DNA from: DAOUJI01 sp034422875 | GTDB taxonomy: Bacteria; Chloroflexota; Dehalococcoidia; Lucifugimonadales; JAGWBF01 | Assembly: GCA_034422875.1 (NCBI GenBank) | Contig: DAOUJI010000084.1 | Coordinates: forward strand, 1 to 12,672 | DNA length: 12,672 bases | Direction: 5' to 3' | Shown here: positions 12,413-12,672 of the stretch, piece by piece | Layout of the letters: every line of letters starts with the position of its first letter | Numbering within the stretch: the first letter of the stretch is position 1 | Notes under the pieces: generated by a model | What the model saw: only the letters and a program-made list of their open reading frames with translations | The model's database searches: none | What the model was told of the DNA's origin: nothing | Translations under genes and position numbers: made by a program

Positions 12413-12672
12413 GCGGACGCCATCCATTCAGCGACCTGACAAGAGACTTCACGCCGGAGCGTCGTCGTCGTATCGACGACATCAAAGGGGAGTTGCTTGC
12501 TGAGATGCCGTTGCACGAGCTTCGGAGGGCGCGTGCGCTAACCCAGCGGGATATGGCCAAGATGTTGAAAGTGAACCAGCCCGCCGTGTCCAAGCTGGAG
12601 CAGCGGGCCGACGTATATGTGTCCAGCCTGCGCTCCTATATTGAGGCGGCGGGCGGAAAGCTGAAGATCGTC
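12409..12672 (+). CDS. XRE-family antitoxin (HigA-like), 3' end outside window
   Basis: The frame opens at ATG 12409, overlapping the toxin stop as ATGA, with AAGGGAGGGA (12391-12400) as ribosome site. It stays open for 88 codons to the window edge. The helix-turn-helix is clear: LHELRRARALTQRDMAKMLK (about 35-54), then VNQPAVSKLEQ (about 55-65), where the recognition helix lies. SLRSYIEAAGGKLKIV follows, a typical start of the segment after the HTH in HigA/XRE antitoxins. The protein neutralises the cognate toxin and represses its own promoter. The toxin-first order is the HigBA arrangement. Here the antitoxin appears intact while the toxin is interrupted. Confidence 0.85.
   Translation, partial: MSGRHPFSDLTRDFTPERRRRIDDIKGELLAEMPLHELRRARALTQRDMAKMLKVNQPAVSKLEQRADVYVSSLRSYIEAAGGKLKIV

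Overview
This is a GC-rich bacterial chromosomal window, gene-dense on both strands. It contains two family III CoA-transferases, a MaoC/FAS1-like dehydratase, an alpha/beta hydrolase, a crotonase-fold protein and a PaREP1/HEPN-type small protein. There is also a palindromic intergenic repeat of the 'GTAGGGGCAACC' hairpin type. This mix suggests a Chloroflexota lineage of the SAR202/Dehalococcoidia kind, probably an environmental genome. That assignment is an inference from protein style, not proven here.

Layout. Positions 1-2083 (+) carry the C-terminal part of a CoA-transferase and a two-hotdog dehydratase. Positions 3678-2090 (-) are a two-gene operon. Its first gene is a UGSC-family SELENOPROTEIN, read through an in-frame TGA at 3387-3385 to a TAA at 3144-3142. 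A conventional gene caller would cut it in two. Its second gene is a 347-residue protein of unknown function. A candidate bacterial SECIS hairpin starts directly after the TGA, and a consensus-like sigma-70 promoter lies upstream. Positions 3922-4455 (+) hold a NYN-domain putative nuclease in a less GC-rich pocket, followed by a strong hairpin. Positions 4734-5521 (+) hold a VOC/glyoxalase-fold protein and an unrecognised 113-residue protein.

Positions 7046-5518 (-) are pstB-phoU (phosphate ABC ATPase and phosphate regulator) without pstS, pstC or pstA beside them. Divergent from them is a hydrolase plus CoA-transferase/racemase operon (7216-9237, +). Next come a PaREP1-like protein (9323-9679, +), a repeat-bearing intergenic region, and a crotonase-fold protein (10717-9932, -). 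A two-rhodanese-domain sulfurtransferase (10924-11766, +) is divergent from the crotonase, and the pair is driven by back-to-back promoters. The right edge is a type II toxin-antitoxin pair. The RelE/HigB-type toxin is interrupted by an amber codon at position 13, while the XRE antitoxin is open to the window end.

How the genes fit together. The CoA-transferases, dehydratase, crotonase and hydrolase point to CoA-thioester-based breakdown of organic acids. The UGSC selenoprotein with its tightly linked partner is the most noteworthy system. It requires selenocysteine machinery (selA, selB, selC, selD) that must be encoded elsewhere in the genome.
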